A stretch of 64,000 nt of DNA from Bog-756 sp963725395 (lineage in GTDB: Bacteria; Actinomycetota; Acidimicrobiia; Acidimicrobiales; RAAP-2). The notes under the pieces are model-generated. The model ran no database searches and was not told the origin of the DNA. It saw only the letters and a program-made list of their open reading frames with translations. Made by a program: the position numbers and the translations under genes. Where the stretch lies: NCBI GenBank assembly GCA_963725395.1, contig CAVRYH010000009.1, forward strand, positions 124,001 to 188,000, in the 5' to 3' direction. Position 1 is the first letter of the stretch. Every line of letters begins with the position of its first letter. Shown here one piece after another: positions 49,936 to 57,835 of the stretch.

Positions 49936-52896
49936 CTATCGCCGTGGACCAAGTGGCTGTCCCACCGGCCCGGCCCGGCCCGGCTCCCGACATCCGTCCA
50001 GGACGGCCAGGATCTCGTCGCCCCACCGCTCGAGCCGGTGCGGCCCCATCCCCCGGCAATCGGACAGCTGGGCCAGGCTTTCCGGGGACCGGTCGGCGAT
50101 GCCGACGAGCTCCTTGTCGTTGAGCACGACATAGGCGGGAAGGCCCTCGGTCTTCGCCACGGCCGACCGCCATTCCCGGAGCGCCCGCTCCGCCACCGCC
50201 GGGGACGCACGGCCGGCCGCTCCGGGAGCGACGAGTGTGGCTGTCCTTCCCTCGACCCGGACATCGACCCCGAAGGGCACCTCGAGACGGGCGTCTCCGA
50301 CGGCAAGGACGGCGCCGGTCTCCGTCACGTCGCCGATGGTGCCGACCTGCCCCCGGTGCTCGACGGCGATCCCCACTGAGGCCTCAACCGTCGGCAACGC
50401 CACCGTCGGGACGGCCGTCGGCCGACGGGAAGCCTTGCGTCGACCGCTCCCTGCGCCAGGTGGGCGACCGTTGTCCGAAGCGAGCGTGACCGACCCTCCG
50501 CGCCGAGGTGCAGTCCTCGGTCGTGTGCCGTCCAGCTCATCGACGAAGGGTGACGGGGTCCCGGCGTCGGCCAGGACGGCGACCTGGTCCCGGGCCCGGG
50601 TGAGAGCCACGTGGAACACCCGGCGCTCCCCCTCCTCGTCGTCGTCGAGCCGATGGGGGAAGAGCCCCTCCGAGGCACCGAAGACCAGCACCCGGGCCCA
50701 TTCCTGGCCCTTGATCCTGTGCACCGTCGACAACAGGACAACCGGTCCGTCCGCCGGCGGCCGGCCGAGGACGCCACGCAGCCACGGCTCGAAGGTCGAC
50801 GGATCGGGCTGGAACGCAGCCAGCGACTCCAGCGCCACGAGGTCGTCGGTGTGCGTGGACCGGTCGGCGTCCCGGCGGGACGAGTCGAGGGCGTCCATGG
50901 TGTCGTCGAGTCCAACCTGCACACGGATCGACCGGAGGGCGGCGGCCGTCGACAGCCGGCACACGTCGACCACCATGTCGAGATGCTCGGCGTACTTCTG
51001 CAATTTGGGGACATCTCGACCCGAGAGTCGTCCCGCCAATCGCCGGATGTCGGTGATCGACGTGGACCGGCCCCCGGTCAACATGTCGCCCACCATCGGG
51101 GCGATGCCACGCGAGGGACGCCGGATCGTCTCTTTGATGTCCTCGGTGCGGATGTGGTCGGGATCGGTCCCGATCCGGAGATAGGCGAACGCGGTCCGCA
51201 TGCCGGTCCGGCGCAACACGTTGACGTCGAGAGGTGTGCTGCAGGGCACACCGGCCTCGACGCAGGCGATCTGTACCGGCAGCAGAGCGGAGTTCACCCG
51301 GGCCAGGACGGCGATGTCCGAAGTGTCGACCCCACCGGCCCGCCACGCCTCGATGATCTCGACGGCGAGCCGGGCCTGCTCGTCACCGGGTGCGGTGCGA
51401 ACGGCGACAGGGCCGGATCCGGCCAGCGGGCCTGTGGGCACGGCCTCGCCGTCGGTGCGTTCGCTCGCCGGCCTGACGACCTTGTCGATGCGACGGTGGT
51501 TGTAGGAAAGGAGATGGCGGCTCGCATCGACGATGGCGGGCGCACACCGGTAGTTGACTTCGAGCGGGTAGTGGGCGGCGCCCGGGAAGTGGTCGGCGAA
51601 GTCGATCAGGTAGTCGGGCGTGGCGCCGGCGTAGCCGTAGATGACCTGGTCGTCGTCGCCGACACCGAAGCAGTCGAGGCCGGGGGCCGCCACCAGCCGG
51701 AGCAGCAGCAGGTGGGCCGGATTGAGATCCTGGAACTCGTCGACCAGGAGACGACGACACCGGGCCTGAGCGGCGAACCGGGCCTCGGGGACGGTGACGA
51801 GGATCTCGAGGGCGCGGTAGATCTGCTCGTCGAAGTCCACGGCTCCGGCATCGGCCAGGGCGGCCCGGTAGCGGTCGAAGCCTTCGGCGACGCCGGCGGC
51901 GTCGGGCAGTGCCGCTTCGACCGATTCCGGTGACGCCAATCCGAGGCGGATGGCGGAGAGCGCGGCCACGTAGGGGGCGACCGTGTCGGTGTTGGCCTGC
52001 CGACGCACGTCGAACTGGCGCTGGATCAGCTCGCGCACCTCGATCTCCTCGAGGACTCGCAACCGGCCGGCCATGCCGGACTCGTTACAGATCTGGAGTC
52101 CGAGACTGTTCAGGGTGCGGATGTGCGGTCCGGCGGGAGTCAGGAAGTCGGCGCACCGCTGTCTCATCTCCTGGGCGGCCCTGGCGTTGTAGGCCACAGC
52201 CGTGATGCCGGCCCGAGGGGCGCCTCGGCCGGTGACGAGGTGCCGCAGTCGCTCGGTGAGGACCCGGGTCTTGCCCGAGCCGGCCGGGGCGATCACCCGG
52301 GCCGGGCCGGACCCGTGCCCGACCGCTGCGAGCTGGTCCGGGGCCAGGTCGGCCTCCGGCGCCCGGTTCCCGGTCGGGTCGAGCGTCCCCGACTCGGCGC
52401 TCCACCGGTGGACGACGCCGATGGCCGAGGCGGCCCTCGGCGGGTCCGGGGGTCCCCCGTCGATGAACAACGGCCGGCCGTCCCGGTCCTCGACGTCGGC
52501 AATGCCGCCCTCGGTGACACCGGAGGCGGCCCATCTCCGAGCGGCCTTGCGACCGTGCCACCAGATCGGTTCGCCGTGCCGGGCGTCGTAGGTGTTGGCC
52601 CAGACGAGAAACTGCAGGCGCTCCACGGCGAACCCGAACCCCGGATCCAGCTCGTACACCGCTCCGGAGAAGTACTGGGGAACTCGCAGCTGAGCGGCGT
52701 CGACCGCCAGCTCGATCACCAGGGGCACGCGGGCCGCCCAGGCCGAGTGCAGCTCGGCGAGCACCGAGGATGGATCTGTGAGCTGCTCGGCGCCCACCGC
52801 CACCCTCGGACTGGAGGCCCAGGGTCCGGGCGGTTCGGCGCCGGGACCGACCACAACGCCCCTTCCGAGTTCGGGCGGGCCGGGATAGGGCATCAC
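49936..52896 (-). CDS. UvrD/Rep-like superfamily 1 helicase with HRDC domain
   Basis: This 986-residue protein is a 3'-5' DNA helicase. After an N-terminal domain of about 180 residues (RLQFLVWANTYDARHGEPIW) come Walker A APAGSGKTRVL (motif I), VAYNARAAQEMRQR (Ia), LLVDEFQDLNPAHLLLL (II), GVGDDDQVIYGYAGA (III), LEVNYRCAPAIVDASRH (IV), VVLLSTVHRIKGQEW (V) and FHVALTRARDQ (VI). The C-terminus has an HRDC-like domain (about 870-960, EWRSAVAKTEGLPAYVVLND). It probably works in repair or restart of replication. The stop lies 13 nt from the convergent PRC-barrel gene. Confidence 0.9.
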   Translation of the reverse strand: MMPYPGPPELGRGVVVGPGAEPPGPWASSPRVAVGAEQLTDPSSVLAELHSAWAARVPLVIELAVDAAQLRVPQYFSGAVYELDPGFGFAVERLQFLVWANTYDARHGEPIWWHGRKAARRWAASGVTEGGIADVEDRDGRPLFIDGGPPDPPRAASAIGVVHRWSAESGTLDPTGNRAPEADLAPDQLAAVGHGSGPARVIAPAGSGKTRVLTERLRHLVTGRGAPRAGITAVAYNARAAQEMRQRCADFLTPAGPHIRTLNSLGLQICNESGMAGRLRVLEEIEVRELIQRQFDVRRQANTDTVAPYVAALSAIRLGLASPESVEAALPDAAGVAEGFDRYRAALADAGAVDFDEQIYRALEILVTVPEARFAAQARCRRLLVDEFQDLNPAHLLLLRLVAAPGLDCFGVGDDDQVIYGYAGATPDYLIDFADHFPGAAHYPLEVNYRCAPAIVDASRHLLSYNHRRIDKVVRPASERTDGEAVPTGPLAGSGPVAVRTAPGDEQARLAVEIIEAWRAGGVDTSDIAVLARVNSALLPVQIACVEAGVPCSTPLDVNVLRRTGMRTAFAYLRIGTDPDHIRTEDIKETIRRPSRGIAPMVGDMLTGGRSTSITDIRRLAGRLSGRDVPKLQKYAEHLDMVVDVCRLSTAAALRSIRVQVGLDDTMDALDSSRRDADRSTHTDDLVALESLAAFQPDPSTFEPWLRGVLGRPPADGPVVLLSTVHRIKGQEWARVLVFGASEGLFPHRLDDDEEGERRVFHVALTRARDQVAVLADAGTPSPFVDELDGTRPRTAPRRGGSVTLASDNGRPPGAGSGRRKASRRPTAVPTVALPTVEASVGIAVEHRGQVGTIGDVTETGAVLAVGDARLEVPFGVDVRVEGRTATLVAPGAAGRASPAVAERALREWRSAVAKTEGLPAYVVLNDKELVGIADRSPESLAQLSDCRGMGPHRLERWGDEILAVLDGCREPGRAGPVGQPLGPRR

Positions 52897-52963
52897 GCCA
52901 ACCTAGCGATGGGCTGCATCACTGCTGGTCAGGCCGTTCCGGCGGCTCACCCGCCCCCCCGGC

Positions 52964-53027
52964 CGACCGGGTTCAAGATGAACAACGACCGGGTTCAAGA
53001 TGAACAAAAGGTGACTTTTAGATGAAC
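52964..53027 (+). promoter_or_regulatory. 22-bp spaced repeats upstream of the small WY-DPYG gene
   Basis: A perfect tandem 22-bp duplication (52964-52985 and 52986-53007) is followed by a third half-copy, so GATGAAC occurs at 52977, 52999 and 53021, exactly 22 bp apart, two helical turns. They lie just before TAAACT (53034-53039). Same-face repeats with this phasing suggest binding of a multimeric regulator. Confidence 0.55.
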
Positions 53028-53033
53028 GTAGGG

Positions 53034-53039
53034 TAAACT
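53034..53039 (+). promoter_or_regulatory. -10 box of the small WY-DPYG gene
   Basis: TAAACT lies 6 nt before ATG 53046. The six nt between are GGAGAC, which could instead serve as ribosome-binding site of a longer transcript. Confidence 0.45.
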
Positions 53040-53045
53040 GGAGAC

Positions 53046-53312
53046 ATGAAGTTCACGAATGGCACACCACAGGGGTGGTATCTCGATCCGTACGGGGCCC
53101 ACGAGGCGCGCTGGTTCTCCGCCGGGTCGGCCACGGCGCTCGTCCGGGACGGATCGAGCGAATCGACCGATGCCCCACCGGACTTTCCGTTCGTCGGCCG
53201 GTTGGTGCCGGCTCCGCAGCCCGAGGGGGAGCTGCTCCATGCCTCGGGCGGGCAGGAGGATCAGAGCGTCCGTGCCGCCTGGGAGATCTTCGTCTCGACC
53301 GGCGGGGACTGA
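53046..53312 (+). CDS. Small WY-DPYG protein, paralogue of 30879-31142
   Basis: This 88-residue protein has the blocks GWYLDPYGAHEARWFSAG, TALVRDGSSESTDAPPDFPF and AAWEIFVSTGGD at the end, in the same order and spacing as in the protein encoded at 30879-31142; the linker (about residues 52-72) differs. The N-terminal block is DUF2510-like. It has no membrane segment or signal peptide. Its promoter carries phased 22-bp repeats not found before the other copy, so the two genes may be controlled differently. A long hairpin follows at 53440-53472. Function unknown. Confidence 0.75.
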   Translation: MKFTNGTPQGWYLDPYGAHEARWFSAGSATALVRDGSSESTDAPPDFPFVGRLVPAPQPEGELLHASGGQEDQSVRAAWEIFVSTGGD

Positions 53313-53439
53313 CCGACCCCGGCGGGCGGCCGATCTCCATCACGGCCAGGCGGGCCCCCCCGACGCCGGCGGTCCGGCCGGTGCAGCGCCACGCCCAGAG
53401 CTCTCACCGCCCTCGCCCCTCAGTGGTCGCCCGTAGATG

Positions 53440-53472
53440 CAGAAGGCCGGGGGACGAGCCCCCGGCCTTCTG
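53440..53472. terminator. Bidirectional terminator hairpin
   Basis: A perfect 14-bp inverted repeat (CAGAAGGCCGGGGG at 53440-53453, its complement at 53459-53472) with loop ACGAG lies between the convergent genes ending at 53312 and 53510. The stem is GC-rich with no T tract. Confidence 0.75.
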
Positions 53473-53509
53473 AGCCGGCGCCCGAAGGCACCGGCACTGC
53501 TGTCGACTG

Positions 53510-54961
53510 CTAGGAGGAGATCCCGACAGCCGGTGAGCTCAGCGGTGAACCGCCGGCCGACCCGTAGAAGGTGGCGTCACCGAAGCTGAACACACCACCG
53601 TCTGCCGCGCCCAGCCAGTAGCCGCCGCCGTCAGACGAGGAGGTCAGTCCGACGATCGGGGCATTGAGGCGCAGATTGCCGGTCGAGCCGTGGAAGACGG
53701 CATCACCGAAGCTGAACACGCCGCCGTCCTTGGCCACCAGCCAGTAGCCGCCGCCGTCCGGTGTCGACCCGATGCCGACGACCGGGGCGTTCAGCACCTT
53801 GCCGCCCTCCGAGCCGTGGAAGAAGGCGTCGCCGAAGCTGAACACGCCGCCGTCCTTGGCCACCAGCCAGTAGCCGCCGCCGTCCGTCGACGTGGCGATG
53901 CCGACGACCGGGGCGTTGAGGTGCAGATTGCCGGTCGAGCCGTGGAAGACGGCATCACCGAAGCTGAACACGCCGCCGTCTGCGGCCACTAGCCAGTAGC
54001 CGGCGTCATCGGCCGTGGGCACGATGCCGACGACCGGGGCGTTCAGCACCTTGCCACCCTCCGAGCCGTAGAAGTGGGCGTCTCCGTAGCTGAACACGCC
54101 GCCGTCTGCGGCCACCAGCCAGTAGCCGGCGCCGTCCGCGGTGGAGGCGATGCCGACGACCGGCGCATTGAGGTGCGAGCCGGACGGGTCACCCAGGTTC
54201 TTCTCGCTCCCGAAGGCGGAGACGTGGCCGTTGGCGCTCACCAGACGGTACCCGGTGCCCGTCTTCACCTGTCCCACGGGGTAGCTCTGGACCACGGCGG
54301 TGAGCGTGCTGGGCGTGGCCGACGCGTCCCCGATGGCGTAGGCGATGTAGACGTCGCCGGGGTTGAGCGTCAGGTTGACCGGCCCGATGACCGCTGGCGT
54401 CGGGGACGTCGACGGGTTGAGGGCGACCGAGACCGGCACCGTACCGGCCGGGACGGACAGGGGTCCGGCCGATTGGGGGTTGCTCAGGTCGCTGACCACC
54501 TGGTTCGAGCCCGCGTAGACGTCGACGGCGGGAGCTTCCGCGGTGTGCCTGACGAGGACCCAGGCGTTGCCGGCGGCGGTCGGTGTCGTCGGATTCTGGT
54601 ACAGATTGAGCGTCGGTGCACCGCCAGCGCTCAGATTGGCCACGATGGTGGCGTTCTCGTTGGCGGTGAGGTTCGCCGTCGTGCTCAGAAGTTGCGTCGA
54701 GGTGCCCGCCGCATTCACGGCCACCGAATAGCTGCCCGGCGGTACCGTCAGTGGCGCGCTGACCGACCCGAAGGTCAAGTCCGAGAGGACCTCGGTCCCG
54801 TTCACGTACACGTCCACCGGAGTGTTGGGGATCCCGTGGACGACGGTGACCGTGGCGTCGCCCGGTGCGACGGCTGCCGTCGAGACGCCGCCCCCGGTGA
54901 ACACGGTTATGGCGACGACCAAGGCCGCCACCAGCCCCAGGATAGAAAGTTGCTTCCGCAT
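53510..54961 (-). CDS. Secreted DUF4397 protein with tandem GGYWLVA/DGGVFSFGDA repeats
   Basis: This 483-residue exported protein has a signal peptide (MRKQLSILGLVAALVVAITV). Two DUF4397-type Ig-like beta domains follow (about residues 33-120 with VVHGIPNTPVDVYVNG, and 130-225 with VRHTAEAPAVDVYAGS). Then come about five copies of a 42-residue repeat GGYWLVAKDGGVFSFGDA...NAPVVGI, preceded by one degenerate copy (GYRLVSANGHVSAFGS). Such repeats are frequent in Acidimicrobiia surface proteins and probably build a beta-propeller. There is no anchor motif, so it is secreted or loosely bound. Likely role: binding to a surface, polysaccharide or partner. Confidence 0.85.
   Translation of the reverse strand: MRKQLSILGLVAALVVAITVFTGGGVSTAAVAPGDATVTVVHGIPNTPVDVYVNGTEVLSDLTFGSVSAPLTVPPGSYSVAVNAAGTSTQLLSTTANLTANENATIVANLSAGGAPTLNLYQNPTTPTAAGNAWVLVRHTAEAPAVDVYAGSNQVVSDLSNPQSAGPLSVPAGTVPVSVALNPSTSPTPAVIGPVNLTLNPGDVYIAYAIGDASATPSTLTAVVQSYPVGQVKTGTGYRLVSANGHVSAFGSEKNLGDPSGSHLNAPVVGIASTADGAGYWLVAADGGVFSYGDAHFYGSEGGKVLNAPVVGIVPTADDAGYWLVAADGGVFSFGDAVFHGSTGNLHLNAPVVGIATSTDGGGYWLVAKDGGVFSFGDAFFHGSEGGKVLNAPVVGIGSTPDGGGYWLVAKDGGVFSFGDAVFHGSTGNLRLNAPIVGLTSSSDGGGYWLGAADGGVFSFGDATFYGSAGGSPLSSPAVGISS
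53530..54240 (-). repeat. 126-nt tandem repeats encoding the propeller-like units
   Basis: Repeats of 126 nt recur through this segment; for example the stretch beginning at 53689 recurs at 53941, exactly two units apart. Alternate units are more alike (HGSTGNL type versus HGSEGGK type), so the array grew by duplication of a two-unit block. Confidence 0.75.
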
Positions 54962-55478
54962 ACACTGACCTCGTATTTCGTCGGTACAGAGGGGTAGATC
55001 CCCCCTTTCACCCCTGTGTTCGTAGCGTAGGCCCTTTCGGATGCCGAATCACGGGAAAATTTCTGGAGCGATGGACGAAACCGCGGTTGCCGTCGATCTC
55101 CCGACCGCTTGCGGCCGACAGGAGCGGGAGCCCCGTGCGTGGGATGCGGGCGGGGGCCGTGTCGGTGAAGGCCGTGACACATCCAATGACAAATTCGCCG
55201 TGACAGATTCAAGCCGTGACTATCCAAGGAGTCCGGCACGTGGGTCATGCGTCGACAGCGCGGTCGGTTCGGTGCGGGTCGACCGGATCGAACGCCCGAG
55301 ACACCGGATCAAAGGTTCGCCGTGACAACGCCCTCGCCGCGGGCGTATCGTCGTCACCACCCGTAGGCAGGGCGCCGTCGGCTCGCCACCACGTATGGTG
55401 GCCCGGCACTCGGAGGGACCGACCTCTGGCGTGGCCGGTCTGCCACGGATACCAGGGGGTGACGGGGGTGACGACCTA
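54962..55478. other. 517-nt intergenic region with repeated CCGTGAC motifs
   Basis: No gene is supported. Next to the 54961 start there is an AT-richer leader with a GGGGTAGATCCCC hairpin. CCGTGACA occurs at 55172 and 55198, CCGTGACT at 55214, a partial AATGACA at 55185 and another CCGTGACA at 55320, all in the same direction. They could be binding sites for a regulator of the gene at 55479 or the divergent DUF4397 gene. Confidence 0.4.
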
Positions 55479-56084
55479 ATGCCGGCGAACAAGCTCGTCG
55501 ACCCGTTGGGGGCTCCTTGGCGGTCCGTTTGGCACGCGGTGAAGGAGTGGGCCGATGGACTGCATCAGTGGCCGCGCTGGCTGACTGGACAGTCACCGCC
55601 ACCCGACAAGCGACAGCGCACAGTCGCCGCCTGGGCGGCCGGCGCGATCCTGCTCGCCGTGGCGGTAGCCGGTCTGACCTCGACGGTGCCGAACGTCCCG
55701 ACCCACAAGGCGGCCGCGCCCACCCCGACGACCACGTCAACGTCAACGTCCACGTCCACGTCCACGACACCCGACAGCTCGACCTCACCGACCTCTCCGG
55801 CCGCTCCGGCCGCTCCGGCGTCACGGGCCATACCGGACGGCGTTCTGGCCGCGACCATCGCCGCAGCCGCGAGCCAAAGGGCACCCGTGGTTCCCGGCGC
55901 TTCCACGAGTACTGCCGCCGGCACGGCCACAGCGGCGGCGGGCACCGGCGGAACGGCGCGGACCGCCTCGCACAAATCGAGTTCCAGAACCCCGAAGACG
56001 GGCAGGGTCCGGGCAACCCGGACTCCCAGGAAACCGCGTGTCCTGAGGACCCCACGCACCCGGTTCGATCGCCGGTCCAACTAG
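55479..56084 (+). CDS. Hypothetical single-pass membrane protein with Thr/Ser-rich linker
   Basis: This 201-residue protein has a cytoplasmic N-terminus with many Trp (PWRSVWHAVKEW, LHQWPRWLTG), one membrane helix (VAAWAAGAILLAVAVAGL) and an extracytoplasmic Thr/Ser/Pro/Ala linker with a TS repeat encoded by an ACGTCA/ACGTCC microsatellite (about 55735-55770). It ends with a very basic tail (RVRATRTPRKPRVLRTPR). The tail could bind nucleic acid or acidic wall polymers. No family recognised. Confidence 0.6.
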   Translation: MPANKLVDPLGAPWRSVWHAVKEWADGLHQWPRWLTGQSPPPDKRQRTVAAWAAGAILLAVAVAGLTSTVPNVPTHKAAAPTPTTTSTSTSTSTSTTPDSSTSPTSPAAPAAPASRAIPDGVLAATIAAAASQRAPVVPGASTSTAAGTATAAAGTGGTARTASHKSSSRTPKTGRVRATRTPRKPRVLRTPRTRFDRRSN

Positions 56085-56131
56085 CTCCCACCACCCACAT
56101 CCCGTGCAGTGGGGATGCTCCGGTGCCGCCC

Positions 56132-57493
56132 TCAGGACCGGAGGCGGCTGGCCGGAGCCTGTGAACCGTCGGGAACGATGGCGTTCGAGCCGACCATCTT
56201 GACCTGGGTGCTCTCCTCCAACGGGTCGGGCTTCGGCGCGATGATGAGCTGGTCCCGACCCTCGCGCTTGGCCGTGAGCAGGGCTTCGTCGGCGCAGGCG
56301 ATGATCTCGCCCGCGCTGGTCGCGTAGGTGGTGTCGGCGAGGCCGACACTCACCGTGAAGGGGGGAACCCCCGAAGCGGCGATCGAGTCCCGGAGTGCGG
56401 TCCGGAGCCGGTGGACGATGGGCGCGGCCTCGGTGACGTCGCAGCCCACATAGGCGAGCAGGAACTCCTCGCCGCCGAACCGGCAGACGAGGTCGCCGGT
56501 GCGTATCGCGGCTTGGCAGATGGTGGCGAAGTGGCGCAGTGCCCGATCGCCGGCGGCGTGGCCGTGGGTGTCGTTGAGGATCTTGAAGTGGTCGAGGTCG
56601 GCGAACGCCACAGCGTAGGCGGAGCCCTCACGGTCGAGTCGGCGGAGCTCCTCTTCGAAGCTCCGCCTGTTCATCTGCCCGGTGAGCACGTCGGTCGTGG
56701 CCGCGAGCTGACTGGCCGCCATGGCACGGAGCAGTCCGATGCGCCCACCGGCCTGGGTGGCCAGCGTCTCCACTCGCCCCCGTTGGACGTCGTTGAGCGA
56801 CGTCCCGACCGGCCCCGTGAAGTGGATGACCCCCGTCGGGGTCCCGAGGACGGTGACCGGGACACAGAGTGCGGAGAGCTCTCCCGAACGGACGGCGAGG
56901 TGGGGGCACGTGGCCAGTCCACCGCTGTCCGAGAACTCGAGGACCTGGCCCCTTCGGACCGCCGGGCATCCCCACGGTGTGCCGACACCACAACCGGGGG
57001 AGCCACTGGTGGGCGACTCGGCGGCCTGGTGGATGTGGGTCCGGCTGGAGTCGGCCAACAGCAGTTCCCCCGGCCCGTCCCACACCATGTCGAGCGCCCT
57101 CCCGATGACTTGGAGGACATCCGGCTCGTGCTCGGACATCTCGAGTGCGTCGTGGAGATCGGCCGTGAACTGGTGGCGGCTCGCCGCCGACCTCAACCTG
57201 TCCTCCTTCTCGGAGATCTCCCACCGTTGCGCGGCCAATGCCTTGTGGATCGGGAGACCGCTCGTGTAGGTGAGGACTCCGAGCGCGGCCGCCAGGAAGA
57301 TCCCCGCCGTCGCGAAGAAGCCTCCGATCCCTCGCTGCAGCCCGAAGTGACCGCTCACCCACCAGACGACGGCGAACGCCACGAGAAGGCCGGCGACGGC
57401 GCGGAGGGACTCGACCGCGAGCGTGCGCTTCGACGGATCGATCGAGCGCACCTTCTCATTCGCCAGATGAAGTGGTTGTTCGTCAGCCGTCAT
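56132..57493 (-). CDS. GAF-GGDEF diguanylate cyclase, membrane bound
   Basis: This 453-residue protein has two N-terminal membrane helices (residues about 25-75, LRAVAGLLVAFAVVWWVSG and GIGGFFATAGIFLAAALGVL), a GAF-like domain (about 105-265, with several cysteines: SPGCGVGTPWGCPAVRR and LATCPHLAV) and a C-terminal GGDEF domain with FADLDHFKILNDTHGHAAGD and the active-site loop RFGGEEFLLA. No RxxD inhibitory site is obvious before the loop (the segment is LVCRFGGEEF). It should make c-di-GMP. ATG 57493 has GGGAAGGA 8 nt upstream. The Cys-rich GAF might sense redox or metal. Confidence 0.85.
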   Translation of the reverse strand: MTADEQPLHLANEKVRSIDPSKRTLAVESLRAVAGLLVAFAVVWWVSGHFGLQRGIGGFFATAGIFLAAALGVLTYTSGLPIHKALAAQRWEISEKEDRLRSAASRHQFTADLHDALEMSEHEPDVLQVIGRALDMVWDGPGELLLADSSRTHIHQAAESPTSGSPGCGVGTPWGCPAVRRGQVLEFSDSGGLATCPHLAVRSGELSALCVPVTVLGTPTGVIHFTGPVGTSLNDVQRGRVETLATQAGGRIGLLRAMAASQLAATTDVLTGQMNRRSFEEELRRLDREGSAYAVAFADLDHFKILNDTHGHAAGDRALRHFATICQAAIRTGDLVCRFGGEEFLLAYVGCDVTEAAPIVHRLRTALRDSIAASGVPPFTVSVGLADTTYATSAGEIIACADEALLTAKREGRDQLIIAPKPDPLEESTQVKMVGSNAIVPDGSQAPASRLRS

Positions 57494-57835
57494 CGAGATT
57501 CCTTCCCTTCGTCCTGTATCGGTCGGGAAGGGCCACAACCTGAAGGCGCAGTCCGCCCCGCACCGACCCGCCCAGCTCTGTCGGCAGGGGTCCGTCACGG
57601 CGGGCTCGCGCCCCTTGGGGGCCGGGCCATAGTCGCCCAGGCATGCCTCTGAGCTGGATCATCCGGCCAGTGCCTCCTCCGCCGTCCCGGCCCCGGCCTG
57701 GCGGCCATTTCCCTACTTCGCCGCCCGGAACAGGCGGTGATGGAGACAGCCGGTCCACCGACTGGCCGGGCGGGGTGGCGGTCCCCCGAGACGGTCGGCC
57801 GGGCTGACCCGGGCATCGGGACGTCCGGATGACGT
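57494..57835. other. 342-nt intergenic region, nothing recognised
   Basis: The region separates two reverse-strand genes. Besides the ribosome-binding site of the GGDEF gene I see no promoter of good quality, no RNA gene and no plausible coding sequence. A c-di-GMP riboswitch was looked for by eye and not seen. Confidence 0.4.

Noticed and set aside
52964..53007. 22-bp tandem repeat considered as CRISPR or recombination site
   Set aside because: Copies are directly adjacent without spacers and there is no integrase gene nearby; promoter repeats are more likely.
53530..54240. Regular direct repeats, considered as CRISPR
   Set aside because: Units are 126 nt, in frame, and encode a protein repeat; there are no short repeats with unique spacers and no cas genes.
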